Below, piece by piece: positions 43,281-54,841 of a stretch of DNA of 64,000 nucleotides; within the stretch, counting starts at the first letter, position 1, and each line of letters begins with the position of its first letter. Location: positions 51,710,344 through 51,774,343 of the forward strand of contig CM064492.1 of assembly GCA_032716605.1 (NCBI GenBank), in the 5' to 3' direction. A program made the position numbers and the translations under genes. The DNA comes from Paralithodes platypus. Lineage: Eukaryota > Arthropoda > Malacostraca > Decapoda > Lithodidae. Below the pieces are notes generated by a model. The model was not told where the DNA came from, did no database searches, and saw only the letters and a list, made by a program, of their open reading frames with translations.

Positions 43281-46205
43281 GAAAGGAGTACAAAGGAGTA
43301 CAAAGGAGTACAAAGGAAATCAAGCAACAACAGATCTAGTGACCCTTCTAGGTTGCTTGTCCTCCAAAACAATGAGGATCAAGTGTCCAAACAGTGGTTT
43401 AGAGTGGGTAAGGGAACATTGGAAAGGGAATTACTGCCCTGGAACTAATGTCCGTGGCAGGATTAGGAAGTTAGTAGGGGACAGATGGGTTAGTAACGGA
43501 GGGGGGGATAAAATAAAGTTATTCATTTACAAACGCAGTCAGTCGCGGGTTTGATGCGAGATATTTGTCTAGGCGGAGTTTAAATGAATCACGGTGTGAT
43601 GCCAGTCTATACGTGTTCGGGGAAGCCCATTCCACAAGTTGACAACTCGATTTGAAGAAGAAATTCTTAGATTCGTGTGAGTTAAAAGATTTACCCAATA
43701 ATTTTGCAACCGTTTCCCCGCGTGTAATAGATTGGTCAATAGTGAAGTACTTACTACAGTTCATATTTGTCCGATGCCTTTGATGATTTTGAACACTTGA
43801 ATTAAGTCATTAAGTACCTTAACTTGCCGCTGGGTTAAAGGAAAGTAGATTTAATTCTCTAAGACGCTGCTCTTCGTTATGGTTTTTGCTGCCCCCTTTA
43901 GGCTAGGTTCCACCGCTCATTTTGGTAACTCTACGTTGAAATCACTCGTTCTAGCTTTGTTTATAGCTTTTTGGTAATAAGGGCACCAGGATTTTGAACG
44001 CAGTATTCCAGAAGAGGGCGGACTAAGGAATTGTAAAGGGTTAGAAGGATAACTTCTTTGAATTTATGCTCAAATGACCTGACCTATAAAGCCAATTATT
44101 TTTGTTTGCCTTCTTAAAACAACTTCTGAACATTGTTTGACTCTCGGTTTTAGGTTACTCGACGATATTGTTACTCCCAGATCGGTTTCTCTGTGTTACA
44201 TTCTTAAGCTGAGTGCCATTCACGAACTAGTTTGCTTTCTCATTTAGGTATCCGATATGTAGTACTTTACATTTATCCGCATTTGAACTCATTTGCCAAA
44301 TTTGGGCCCCAACATGACAATTTATCTCAGATTGTGTTGCATATCGTCAACTTGTTCTTTTGAGAGTACGCTATTTGCAATTTTTTGTATCGTCAGCAAA
44401 TTTTGAGATTTGTACAGGTGAGACCCTCATCTATGTCGTTTTTGATGTAAATTAGAAAGAGAATTGGTCCTAGTACCGATCCCTGGGTACCCCGGTACTT
44501 ACATTGGTCCATTTTGATGCCTTAACCGTTTATGAACTACTCTTTGCTTTCTGTCGCTGAGAGGAGCCAATTTTCTATCCATTTCAACACACCGTCTTGT
44601 ATTCCTGCGCTTTTAGTTTTAGCAGTCAACGTTTGTGGGGAACTTTGTCAAAGGCCTTTTGAAAATCAAGGTATAATATCTACAGCTTTACTCTCCATTT
44701 CGTAGAGGTTGAGGATATCGTGGAAGAAGTCTAAGAGGTTTGTTTAAAACATGAACGTTTTTTACGAAAGCCGTGTGAGTATCGCTTTAAGTATGTTTAT
44801 TTTTTTTCCCTCTAAGTGATTTACGAGTCTGTCTCGTATGACCGTTTTCCTAGCATTTTACATACAACTGAGAGTTTAAGCTAATTGGACGATAGTTACT
44901 GGGTAGGGATTTGCTGCCTTTTTTTGAATATCGGTGTTACGTTGGCTAGCTTCCACTGATCGGGCATAGTTCCAAGACTGCAAGGATTTATTGAATAGTA
45001 AAATGTCAGTGGTTTAGAGAGCTCATCCTTTTAGTCTTCCTTTAGAACTCTAGGCGAGATTGTATCAGGTCCAGGCGTTTTATTTAAAACCTTGAGTTTA
45101 TCTAAACAATTCAATACTTCTCTCTCTGTAAACGGTGATATTGCTTAGAAAACATATGAATTATCAATCTGAATCGGCGATGGTGTAGGGATATCACTGA
45201 GGTCTTTTTTTGTAAAAACTTGATGCAAAGAAGGTATTGAGGGCATTACTCATTTGTTCTTCGTCTTTGGTGTATTCTCCATTTTCATCCACTAACGGTC
45301 CAACAGTTGGAGGAACAACTTTTTTCTTTCTGGATATAACTATAGAATTCTTTCGGGTTTGTTTACTTTGATTCGCAATATGTAACTCTAAGGTCTTTTT
45401 ACTTTGCTTAAATTAACTTTTGGCTTTGTGTCGTAGCTCTACAAATTTTTCAGCCGTTCTATCGTCATTTTGTGAGGATTTTAATCTATCATTAGCAAAT
45501 TTTTTAGCAAGCAGGCAGTTTGAAATATCTTTATTCCGCCATTTGGGCTTATATTATGGCCTGGACGCCGAGTTTTCGATGGTATGCAGTCTTGCACTGG
45601 CTTTTTAGGTAAGTGGCTTCGAATAACTTCCAAGATGTATTTATGGCGTTATTGTGAATTAAAAAGCTCCAGTCAGTTTCTTTAAAACATAGCTCTAAGT
45701 TTATGGAAGTTTGCTTTCTTGAAATTAGGGACTTTTTCGATGCTACTATTTTGGTTCGTTACTAGTAAACTTTAAAGTGAAAGTTATCGTACGATGTTGT
45801 CGCTGTTACTGAATTAATCAACCAACATTCAAATTCTCTATTAATTCTTCTTTTGTTGCAAGTACAATGTCAAGAACGTTATTACCACGGGTCGGCGTTC
45901 CAACAAATTGATAAAGCGAACTCTCTTGCAAGTTCGTATACAAGTCATGTCCGGAGTGTGAAGTAAGAGTATCGCCCCACTTGGTCACAGGTAAATTAAA
46001 GTCACCAAAAATTACGGTATCTTGCGAGTTACTTACATCTGCAATTTGTTCGTAAATATCTCGGTCAGTTTGCACTGATTGAGCTGGAGGTCTGTATATT
46101 AATGCAAGTATTATTTTGGTCCCCCCCCCCTACCTTAGTTATTCTTTATTAGCACAAAAGATGCGTCGACGTTCACAATTTGAGGTTTTGACAAGAGGGT
46201 AGGGT
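43281..46205 (-). pseudogene. CR1-like LINE, family 2, antisense degraded copy with 3' UTR
   Basis: Read on the minus strand from about 46205, endonuclease pieces include ALIYRPP, FGDFNLPVTKWGD and TRGNNVLDIVL (46075-45818). RT pieces follow through 45.1-43.9 kb with many frameshifts (for example the PGPDTISPRVL block near 45.07 kb). The last readable block encodes LVEWASPNTYRLASH and LDKYLASNPRLTAFVNE, ending at 43519. The 3' UTR (43510-43281) ends in three units of TTTGTACTCC on the minus strand. Two further 3'-end copies lie at 56938-57130 and 63766-64000. It is the same family as the plus-strand copy at 49 kb but much more decayed. Confidence 0.85.
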
Positions 46206-46345
46206 TAAGACTTTCTTTGATATAAAGTAAAAAAGGAAGAGGATTAGGAGGTGAAGAAGGAAGAGGAAGATTAGGAGGGGGAGAAGAAGGAGAAAGACAG
46301 GAATAGGAGGAGGAGAAGGAGGAGGAAGACGTGAATTCACAGATA
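46206..46345 (+). repeat. Polypurine tract, ~130 bp
   Basis: A GGAAGAGGAGG-type run that directly abuts the 5' end of the preceding antisense LINE. Open frames on the minus strand are compositional. Confidence 0.7.
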
Positions 46346-46689
46346 AATGTTTGTCAGAATTAGGAAAAAACAAAATAGATTTATGAACCTTATGAATGAG
46401 GTAAACAGTTTATATACAATATAAAGTATTGAAACCGAATGTTTGCAAAATAACCCGTACAATTGGCTTTTAACTCGACAAAGTCCGCATTAATGAAGAC
46501 AAAGGTAAGCATTGGTATGGAAGTAGGTTTGTTGATATGTGGGATAGATCACCATAGTACTCTAATTAGCTCAGAAACGGTGGAAATTAAGCTTCAAACG
46601 AATATATATATATATATAACAATATATAACTTTAATTGATATTGTTCTTAATATTAACACCAATAACCCCCAAATTGAATTAATATCAG
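46346..46689. other. AT-rich, nothing recognised
   Basis: Contains a short TATATA run near 46.60 kb; otherwise no feature seen. Confidence 0.35.
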
Positions 46690-46785
46690 GAATTCGTCAA
46701 TGACTGATATTGGTTGGGTGTGAAAGGGATCTGCCCCGTATGGGCCCTCTGCATATTTCCGTGTTCTTATGTTCTTATGGTTTCA
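46690..46785 (+). repeat. 3' end of LINE family 1
   Basis: GTTGGGTGTGAAAGGGATCTGCC, GTATGGGCC and two TTCTTATG units match the 3' end at 41.85-41.94 kb. 5'-truncated to about 95 bp. Confidence 0.75.
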
Positions 46786-46915
46786 GGCGGTGCTAGGGAG
46801 CCCTGTAAAGGGGGGGGGGGGGGGGGGGGCTAAATTGGGAACGAAATTAACAATAAAGAGGAATACAAGGGAATACAAAGGACTTACAAACTGCAACAGA
46901 CCTATTGGTCCTTAC
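46786..46915 (-). repeat. G run and a LINE-like 3' tail (reverse)
   Basis: A ~19-base G run is followed by GGAATACAAGGGAATACAAAGG and GCAACAGACCTATTGGTCC. The shape resembles the reverse-orientation tail of family 2 (short repeated ACAAAGG units, then CAACAGATCTAGTGACCC), so it is probably a third LINE 3' end. Confidence 0.55.
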
Positions 46916-47660
46916 GGGGCAGTTTGAATAGGAGGAGGAGGAAGAGGAAGATGTGATGGACAAGAGATGAAGCCGAAGAAGGGGGAGGAGGAGGACAAGG
47001 AAGAAAGAATGAAGAATGGGAGGAAGAAGTAACGTGAAAGAGAGGAGGAAGATAAGGAGGAGGAGAAGAAGGAAGAGGGAATGAATAAGAGGAGGAGGAG
47101 AAGGAAGGGAAAATGAAGAAGAGGAGGAGGAGGAGAAAGAAGAGAGAATGAAGAAGAGGAGGAATGAGAGATAGAAGAGGGATAGGGAAATAAATAGGAG
47201 GAGGAGGAGGGGAAGAAAGACAAATGAAGGAGAAGGAAAACAGGGGAAAGATGAAGAGGAGAAGGGAGAGAAGACAAAATAAGTAGAAAAACAAACGGAG
47301 GAAAAGAAACATGAAGTAGAGAAGGAAGAAGAGGAGAAAAGGAGAGAAGACAAAAGGAGGAGAAAAACAAATGCAGAGGGGAAGGGAGAGAAGACAAAAG
47401 AAGGAGACAGACAAATGAAGGCAAAGAAAATAAAGGAAAAACAAAAGGAGAAGGGAAAGAAGACAAAATAAGGAGAGAGCCAAATGGAGAAAACAAATTA
47501 AAGATAAACAAGAAGAGGAGAAGAGAGAGAAGACAAAATGAGAAAGATAAATGGAGGAAAAGGAAAATGAAGGAGAAAAAAGAAGAGGAGAAGGGAGAGA
47601 AGACAAAAGAAAGATATAAACATGTGTTAAGAAAGCGAAAAGGAGAATGGAGGGGAAGAT
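46916..47660 (+). repeat. Polypurine tract, ~740 bp
   Basis: Nearly continuous A/G on the plus strand with GAGGAGAAGGGAGAGAAGAC-type units repeated from about 47.26 kb. Minus-strand Ser/Leu/Phe/Pro-rich open frames up to 289 residues reflect composition only. It begins at the inner edge of the LINE-like tail, as at 42785-43280. Confidence 0.8.
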
Positions 47661-48139
47661 AAAAGGAGAGAAAATATGTGATAGAGTAAGAAATTGGGTA
47701 AAACAAGTATACAAATTTCACAAAATATTTATATAAGAACAAAAACAAAAATAAATAAATAAATATATAAATAATGGCCAAGTAAGAGGAAGAGGAGAAG
47801 AGGACTAAACGTTAATGAAAATTGTGATAATATTGGGAAGACAAAGAAAACGGTAAGTGCGGAAAGGATATGAGATGGCAAAACGGAAGGGATGAATAAT
47901 GACAAAATTGTGAAGCAAATTATTGGGGGGGAGGGGGGGGGGGGGGGGGGGGAGGGGGAGAGAGCTATGAATTATGAAAAAAAAAAAAACCCAAAAAGAT
48001 AGATACACATTCTATTACCAAAAAACAACATACGCAGGAGGAAAAAGGCAAATATTTAATATGGAAATGTTCAATAAATATAATTCAAAATTATAAATAC
48101 CGTAATAAGCTAAATTACAAATAACGCAATGTAAACCTG
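47661..48139. other. A-rich unrecognised sequence with G run
   Basis: A-rich sequence containing a ~40-base G-rich run (about 47925-47960). No coding support. Confidence 0.45.
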
Positions 48140-48680
48140 ATATAGGGGAGGTGTGGTGGAGTGGTCTTGCCACTGGCCTGGTAATCCAAAGGTCCCGGGT
48201 TCAAATCCTGATGTATCAATGGGAAGATATTATTGGGATGGAATTTGTGCTGTACCTGGTATCAGTGCATTACCACAAGCCCACCGAAACGTCAATAAAA
48301 TACCCTCATTGTTCCCTGATTAAATAGCACTGTATGAATATTCCCATATTCAAAATATGCTATAGGGGTGCAATGCCTGGTGAGTTATCTGCTCAACAGG
48401 TGGCGTTGTGTGTGTGTAAGTGTGAGAGTCCGAGTGTAGGGGATGAGACAGTGAAGCACGGGAACGAGGTGGCTTCAGAGATGGGGTCGTTTTGGGCCAT
48501 GAGTGAGCACCGTGCCTCATGTGAAGGCAAGATGGCAGGTGCTCGTTGTACTCTACGTGCTTCACATGTCTCACTCCCTAGACTGGAACAAGACCTCACG
48601 GGCTTCACTGTTCATTGTAAAGCGGTGAATGTTAAGGCTCTCAGCCTATGCCCGAGAGGAAGTAAGTTGGAATAAAAAAA
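48140..48680 (+). mobile_element. tRNA-derived SINE (forward)
   Basis: Starts with a tRNA-like head. The A-box-like TGGTGGAGTGGTC is near 48.155 kb, an anticodon-arm-like CCTGGTAATCC follows, and the B box GGTTCAAATCC is near 48.20 kb. A ~450-base body contains GTGCATTACCACAAGCCCACC and ACAGGTGGCGTTGTG, then an A-rich AATAAAAAAAAATAA-type end. A second copy in reverse lies at 61025-61505. RNA polymerase III would be expected to read it from the A and B boxes. Confidence 0.8.
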
Positions 48681-48984
48681 AATAAAAAATAAAAAAATAA
48701 CACTAGAACATTTATTCCATCATCAAAGTGGTCTGCTAGGTTATGGAGTAATCATAATAAATAATTACATCAAAAAAAATAATCCATTTTCATTCTACTT
48801 CCAATACTATACTCGGTTTCCTCTCAGCTGACGATAAATCGAATCCCTTATTAGCTCATTTACCGACACTAATGACAAAATTTGAAACTACTGTCTCTGC
48901 ATCATATTAAGACCAAGTTTATATAATCAGCACTGTTAAGTTACGAGCGGGGTTTGAACCCATAACATAAATTATTCGAAACCA
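48681..48984. repeat. Family I repeat and unrecognised sequence
   Basis: The part at about 48825-48945 (CAGCTGACGATAAATCGAATCC, GCATCATATTAAGACCAAG) matches 29.82-29.94 kb. The preceding 140 bases are unassigned. Confidence 0.5.
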
Positions 48985-50671
48985 CTTACCTAAAAGAAGT
49001 GCAGGACTGCATACCATCGAAAATACGGCGTCCAGGCCTTAATAATAAGCCCAAATGGTGGAATAAAGATATTTCAAACTGTCTGCTTGCTAAAAAGTTT
49101 GCTAATGATAGATTAAAATCCTTACAAAATGACGAAGAACGGGTGAAATTTGTAGAGCTACGACGCAAAGCCAAAAAGTTAATTAAGCAAAGTAAAAAGA
49201 CCCTGGAGTTACATGTTGCGAATCAAAGTAAAATCCGAAAGAATTCTATAATTATATCAGAAAAAAAAAAGTAGTTACTTCAACTGTTGGACCGTTAGTC
49301 GATGAAAATGGAGAATACACCAAAGACGAAGTACAAATGAGTAATGCCCTCAATACCTTCTTTGCATCAGTTTTTACAACGGAAGACCTCAGTAATATCC
49401 CTACACCATCGCCGATTCAGATTGATAATTCAGATGTTCTAAGCAATATCACCGTTACAGAGAGAGAAGTATTGAATTGTTTAGATAAACTCAAGGTAAA
49501 TAAAACGCCTGGACCTGATAAAATCTCACCTAGAGTCCTAAAGGAAGCTAAGGATGAGCTCTCCAAACCATTGACATTGCTATTTAATAAATCCTTGCAG
49601 TCTAGAAATATGCCTGATCAGTGGAAGCTAGCCAACGTAACACCGATACTCAAAAAAGGCAGCAAATCCCTACCCAGTAACTATCGTCCAATTAGCTTAA
49701 CCTCAGTTGTATGTAAAATGTTCGAAACACTTATAAGAGACAGACTCGTAAATCATTTAGAGGAAAATAACATACTTAAAGATACTCAACACGGCTTTCG
49801 TAAAAAACGTTCCTGTTTAACAAACCTCTTAGACTTCTTCCACGATATCCTCAACCTCTACGATGAGAGTAAAGCTGTAGATATTATATACCTTGATTTT
49901 CAAAAGGCCTTTGACAAAGTTCCCCACAAACGTTTACTGCTAAAACTAAATGTGCATGGAATACAAGATGGAGTGTTGAAATGGATAGAAAATTGGCTCA
50001 GCGACAGAAAGCAAAGAGTAGTCATAAACGGTAAGGCATCTAAATGGACCAATGTAAGTAGCGGGGTACCCCAGGGATTGGTACTAGGACCAATTCTCTT
50101 TCTAATTTACATCAACGACATAGATGAGGGTCTCGCCTGTACAATCTCAAAATTTGCTGACGATACAAAAATTGCAAATAGCGTACTCTCAAAAGAACAA
50201 GTTGACGATATGCAACACAATCTAGATAAGTTGTCATGTTGGGCCCAAATTTGGCAAATGAGTTTCAATGCGGATAAATGTAAAGTACTACATATCGAAT
50301 ACCAAAATGAGAAAGCAAACTATTTGATAAATGGCACTCAGCTTAAGAATGTAAACAGAGAAACCGATCTGGGAGTAACAATATCGAGTAACCTAAAACC
50401 GAGTCAACAATGTTCAGAAGTTGTTAAGAAGGCAAACAAAATAATTGGCTTTATAGGCAGGTCATTTCAGCATAAATCCAAAGACGTTATCCTAACCCTT
50501 TACAATTCCTTAGTCCGCCCTCTTCTTGAATACTGCGTTCAATCCTGGTGCCCTTATTACCAAAAAGATAGAGACAAGTTATAACGAGTTCAACGTAGAG
50601 TTCCCAAAATGATACCTAGCCTAAATAACAAACCATACGAGGAGCGTCTTAGACAATTAAATCTATTTCCT
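48985..50671 (+). pseudogene. CR1-like LINE, family 2: reverse transcriptase relic (5' part)
   Basis: The best-preserved RT in the window. It opens with a Lys-rich linker (GLNNKPKWWNKDIS...), a frame change in a poly-A run near 49265, then the RT in one 415-codon frame (49337-50584). Motifs include KTPGPDKISPRVL, NYRPISLTSVV (49.68 kb), DIIYLDFQKAFDKVPH with the first catalytic Asp, SSGVPQGLVLGPILF (50.06 kb), and KFADDTKIA with the catalytic Asp pair (50.15 kb). A TAA at 50582-50584 is the next break. The sequence then continues in the same frame until TTAA at 50672, where a 5079-bp nest of TTAA elements is inserted; the protein resumes at 55759. The endonuclease domain is absent, so the copy is 5'-truncated. 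Confidence 0.92.
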
Positions 50672-51027
50672 TTAACCCTTGTCTAGCGGGGGGGTTTGTG
50701 ATATTTTGGGCATATTCAGGCCCTCCTGAATGATCAATCAAGTATCTGCATGAAAAGAAATGTATTCAGCAAAAAACTAGGCGCTAAAAGCTTCAAAATG
50801 AGACCAGAACGAGCTACGTAGCATTCATCGTTCTCACGCAGTGGTACCACTAACATGGGAGTTTAGCGTATAGCGGCATATTTTTTCCAGCTACGCTCAC
50901 TACTGGCAACACTGCCGGCCTCTCGAGAACAGAGGGAGCGTGAGTCAGTGGGCGGCGGTAAGCCCTGGGTGTCGGACGTGTGGCCTGCTGCGCTCCCGGC
51001 CATTTGCACTCGATTTTAACCCTTTAA

Positions 51028-51448
51028 CCCTTGAAGATCGGGGGCGGACTTAGTCCGCCTCCAATTTGCAGCAAGTTAGGAGCATAATTAAGGCTTTTAA
51101 AGGGTTAAAATAGAGTGCAAATGGCCGGGAGCGCAGCAGGCCACACGTCCGACTCCCAGGGTTTACCACCGCCCACTAACTCATGTTCCCTCTGTTCTCG
51201 AGAGGCCGGCAGCGTTGCCAGTAGTGAGCGTAGTGGGAAAAAATATGCCTATATACGCTAAACTCCCATGTTAGTGGTAACACTGCATGAGAACGACGAG
51301 TGCTACGTAGCTCGTTCTGGTCTCATTTTGAAACATTTAGCGCCTAGTTTTTTGCTGAATACATTTCTTTTCATGCAGATGCTTGATTTATCATTCAGGA
51401 GGGCCTGAATATGCCCAAATAATCCCAAAACCCCCCGCTAGACAAGGG
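51028..51448. mobile_element. TTAA MITE 2 (421 bp), inverted relative to MITE 1
   Basis: Flanked by TTAA (51024-51027) and TTGA (51449-51452). Left end CCCTTGAAGATCGGGG, right end reverse complemented CCCTTGTCTAGCGGGG. Because it is the same family in opposite orientation, it forms a ~340-bp-arm inverted repeat with MITE 1. Left subterminal GGACTTAGTCC is palindromic. Confidence 0.9.
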
Positions 51449-51714
51449 TTGAAAGCCTTAACCCACTGAGCCCCAGCGACGCAGCGTTTGCGTCCACAAT
51501 GTATGTAACGCTAAACCCCAGTGACGCAAACCATGCGTCCACCACTAAAAAATATATTATTCGGCTCGTACGGTAGGAAATTGCTTGAAAATTGGAGGGG
51601 AGGTACCGTAGAGTGTTGGCGAACAGGGACGATACGCGTGAACCGGCCAGCCAGGCCGCGCGGGTGGTGGTGGTGGGATTAGTGGCGCCACTTTACCCAC
51701 TTATTTCACCGCGA

Positions 51715-52150
51715 ATTTGAACCTTATTTACTCCTGTCGTATGGGAGCTAGAGGCTTGAAATTTGTGTGAGACACTCCTTAGGATGTACGCATTACAATG
51801 CCATACTCAGTTGTCACCCTAGTGCTGCCGGGCGGGTGGTCATGTGGGGGAGGTGATGAAAAACACTGTACCCACTTACTGTATATCCAAACGACTTTCG
51901 ACCCCATTTACTCTTGTCCTACAGTAGCTATAGGCTTGAAATTTGTGTGAGACACATCTTAGGATGTACGCCTTACTTGTCCATACTCAGCTATCCCCCA
52001 AGTCCTGCCAGGCGGGTGGTCATGCGGGGGAGGTGATGAAAGACACTGTACCCACTTATCTCCCAACGACTTTCGACCTCATTTACTCTTGTCCTATGGA
52101 CAAGCTATTGGCTTGATATTTGTATGGGATATTCCTTAGGATGTAGGCAA
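51715..52150 (+). repeat. ~180-bp subterminal tandem repeat of the piggyBac element
   Basis: Units share TGGCTTGAAATTTGTGTGAGAC-like sequence (with variants), CTTAGGATGTACGC, CATACTCAG, GGCGGGTGGTCATG and ACACTGTACCCACTTA. Two full units and a partial third run into the transposase N-terminal region. Such repeats could be transposase binding sites, an inference. Confidence 0.8.
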
Positions 52151-52243
52151 TGTATGGCAACCCACAAATCTCGGTTTGTTGTGACAAGGGACGTGCGTGA
52201 CAAAGGAAAGTCAGTTTCCCATACATCTCGCGAGTGCAACGCC

Positions 52244-54841
52244 ATGTCGGATTTACCACGCCGTTACCCACACAGGGGAATATCCCTGGCCGATGCCTTG
52301 GCCATACTTGAGGAGAGTGACATGCCTGATAGTGGCACTGGATCATCAAATGACGATTCAGAGGACGAATATAGTCCCACTGTGGCCGAGTATGATGAAA
52401 TACATGAGGAGGAACCCTATTTCCCCATCGCTGAACGGTACGCCAGGTTACAACAAAGGGAGGAGAGTAGCTATCGTTCCCCTGCTCCCCCCCCGTGACA
52501 TAGTGGACTCCCCAGCAAGTGGGGAAGAGGAAGATGAGGAAGAGGAAGATGACCCACACCCCATGGCCTTCCTCAACATTCCACCTTCTCATCATAGGGC
52601 AGAAAAGAGAAGAGGTGAGGATTTGGAGGGGGAGGAGGAGGAGGGTGAGGTGCGCCAAGATCCGACACCACACGTGCCTCGCCGTGGTGCTCCCCCACCG
52701 CGTTTGCCTTCCCCACCACCCCTCATTCCCTCGCCACTCAAAGCGCCAACCCCTCACACTTTCTATGGGTTGCGCAGGGGTGCAGCCATATTAGCAGCGC
52801 AGCCATTGACTTCTTCTTCAGAAGCAACAGATGAGGATATGCCTGCCATAGAATCATCTCCACCACGTCACCCACGCCACCACCCACGCCCTGCCGCACG
52901 CCGCCTGTTTCCCTCATCACTCCGGATTGACTCGCCCCCACCATCCCCTACCGGACCACTACCATACTCACCTGTACCATCTCCTCAGCCTGGGACCTCC
53001 CACAGACACGACACTCAGACATCATCACCGCCTGCGTCGCCACAACGCCCTGATCGTGCGCAACACCCTATAAACATACGTGGGCGTTCCCGTGGTCCTG
53101 TGCATGTGCGTGGCCGAAGGGTGTCTAAGGTGACCCTAATACGCCCCACCCCTGGCGGTGCGAGAGCAAGGGCTGGGCCGGCTCGACCAAGGCCGAAGGC
53201 AGGGGCAAGAGGGCCAAGAGGGGCAAGAGGCACGGCAAGAGGCAGGGCAAGGCCCTCCCACCCTGATGGTGATACCCCTCCTGACGACTCTGACGACGAA
53301 GGTGCCGCTCAACCCGACGTGTGGGATTGGGTCGATGGAGACAACTTTGTGGACGCTGGGATTGCCGGCCCTACGCTCCCAAACCAGGGGTGACAGACCA
53401 CGAGACTGGAGATCTTCAGGCAGTTCTTCACTACATATCTCGTGGCTCTAATTATTGACCAGACCAACTAGCCCAATTATTATTTCATGGCTGGGAAGGA
53501 GCAGTCAAAATACTCTGCAAGGCTGTCATAGTCCTCCCTAGATGTCCCAGAGTTTTACACATTCTTGGCCATTGTAATGCTGATGGGGGTCACAAGGAAA
53601 TCCTCCATAAAAAAGTACTGGTCCTGGGATCCCCTCGTCCGAACCCCTATTTTTGGCCAAATAATGAGCAGAAATAGGTTCACGGCCATAATGGGGAACC
53701 TCTATTTCATCGACAGCCTGGCAGCCCACACAAGAAATTAAAGTCAACCCAGAGCAATGAAGGACCCCATGGAGAGAATAAGACCCATTTTTGAGTACCT
53801 GGAGCTGAAGCTTGCTGCCGCCTTCAAACCCCATCAGAAGCTCATTATTGATGAGAGTTTGCTGCTGTGGAGGGGGAATATTGGCATCCGGCAGTACATG
53901 CCCAGCAAACAACATCGATATGGCCTGAAGACCTTCGTGATGTGAGACTGTCGAACTGGTTTCATCCAGGACCTAATTCTGTATATGGGCAAGAAAACAG
54001 AATTGGTGGAAACGAGGACATACAGAAATTCTGGGGCCTTCGTCATCACCATGCTGCAGGGCTACCTGGACAGGGGCAACATACTGTACCTGGACAACTG
54101 GTACACCAGCCCCTCCCTTGCCAAGTTCCTGCATAGCCGCACTACAGGAGTCTGTGTCACCGTCAGGAGGAATCGGATCTTCATGCCCGAACTACCACCC
54201 AGGCGGGAAAAGGGCTCCATCATCCACAAGCAGGCTAACAATGTCCTCATGTTGTCCTGGATGGATAACCGGGATGTGAACGTCCTCACAATAGTCCACC
54301 TTCCCATCTTCCAAGACAGCAGACGTCGTAACAGAGCAACTGGCGAAGTTATCAAGAAACCTTTGGCCATCTGTGATTATAACATCAACATGCGGCTGGT
54401 GGATAAATCAGATGCTGTCATCTCGTCATGTGAGTGTGCAAGGAAGACGATGAGGTAGTATAAGAAGTTATTCTTCCACCTCCTCGATCTCACCCTCTAT
54501 AACAGCCATATCCTCTACTCAACAATCACCGGCAAGCAGGAAACGATGGAGAACTTCTGCATCGAGTTGTCCAGGGAGGTGTTGAGGGAATACATGACTG
54601 CCCCCACTTCCATCGACGCCCAGCAGCAGAAGGGATTGCCTGGCTGACACAACGCCACTTCCCTGAATATGTGCCGCCCACAGAACACAATGACAAACCC
54701 CGAAGACGGTGTCATGTGTGCCGCAACACGACACAGAGGGAGCCAACGAGAACAGATACCAGGTGGATGTGCACAGAATGTGATGTTGCACTGTGTCTCC
54801 CGGACTGCTTCAGGGAGTATCACACCCTTGACCATTTCTAA
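52244..54841 (+). pseudogene. piggyBac (PGBD-like) transposase, broken
   Basis: A DDD-family cut-and-paste transposase acting at TTAA in the nucleus. The start ATG at 52244 gives an acidic N-terminus (DALAILEESD...DDSEDEYSP). A frame change falls in the C8 run at about 52490. Then comes a long acidic, Pro- and Arg/Gly-rich linker to about 53390, longer than in usual ~580-residue relatives. The catalytic domain follows in the same frame: FLAIVMLMGVTRK, IFGQIMSRNRF, first Asp in IIDESLLLW (53.85 kb), second in LYLDNWYTS (54.09 kb), third in MRLVDKSDA (54.40 kb). Stops lie near 53391, 53470, 53528, 53740, 53943 and 54456, and a frameshift near 54640. The C-terminal Cys-rich finger (CHVCRN...CTECDVALCLPDC) ends at 54841. 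All three catalytic Asp positions remain, but the gene cannot encode an intact protein. Confidence 0.9.

Noticed and set aside
42726..47781. Large minus-strand open frames rich in Ser, Pro, Leu and Phe (up to 289 codons)
   Set aside because: They lie on polypurine tracts whose complement cannot contain stop codons easily; all frames are open together.
48140..48215. Functional tRNA gene
   Set aside because: The head lacks a proper acceptor stem and is fused to a ~450-base body found again at 61 kb, so it is a SINE.
52197..53393. Independent 398-residue Pro/Arg-rich host protein
   Set aside because: It lies inside the piggyBac terminal repeats, in the same frame as the catalytic domain, and its first third is an out-of-frame reading of the acidic N-terminus.
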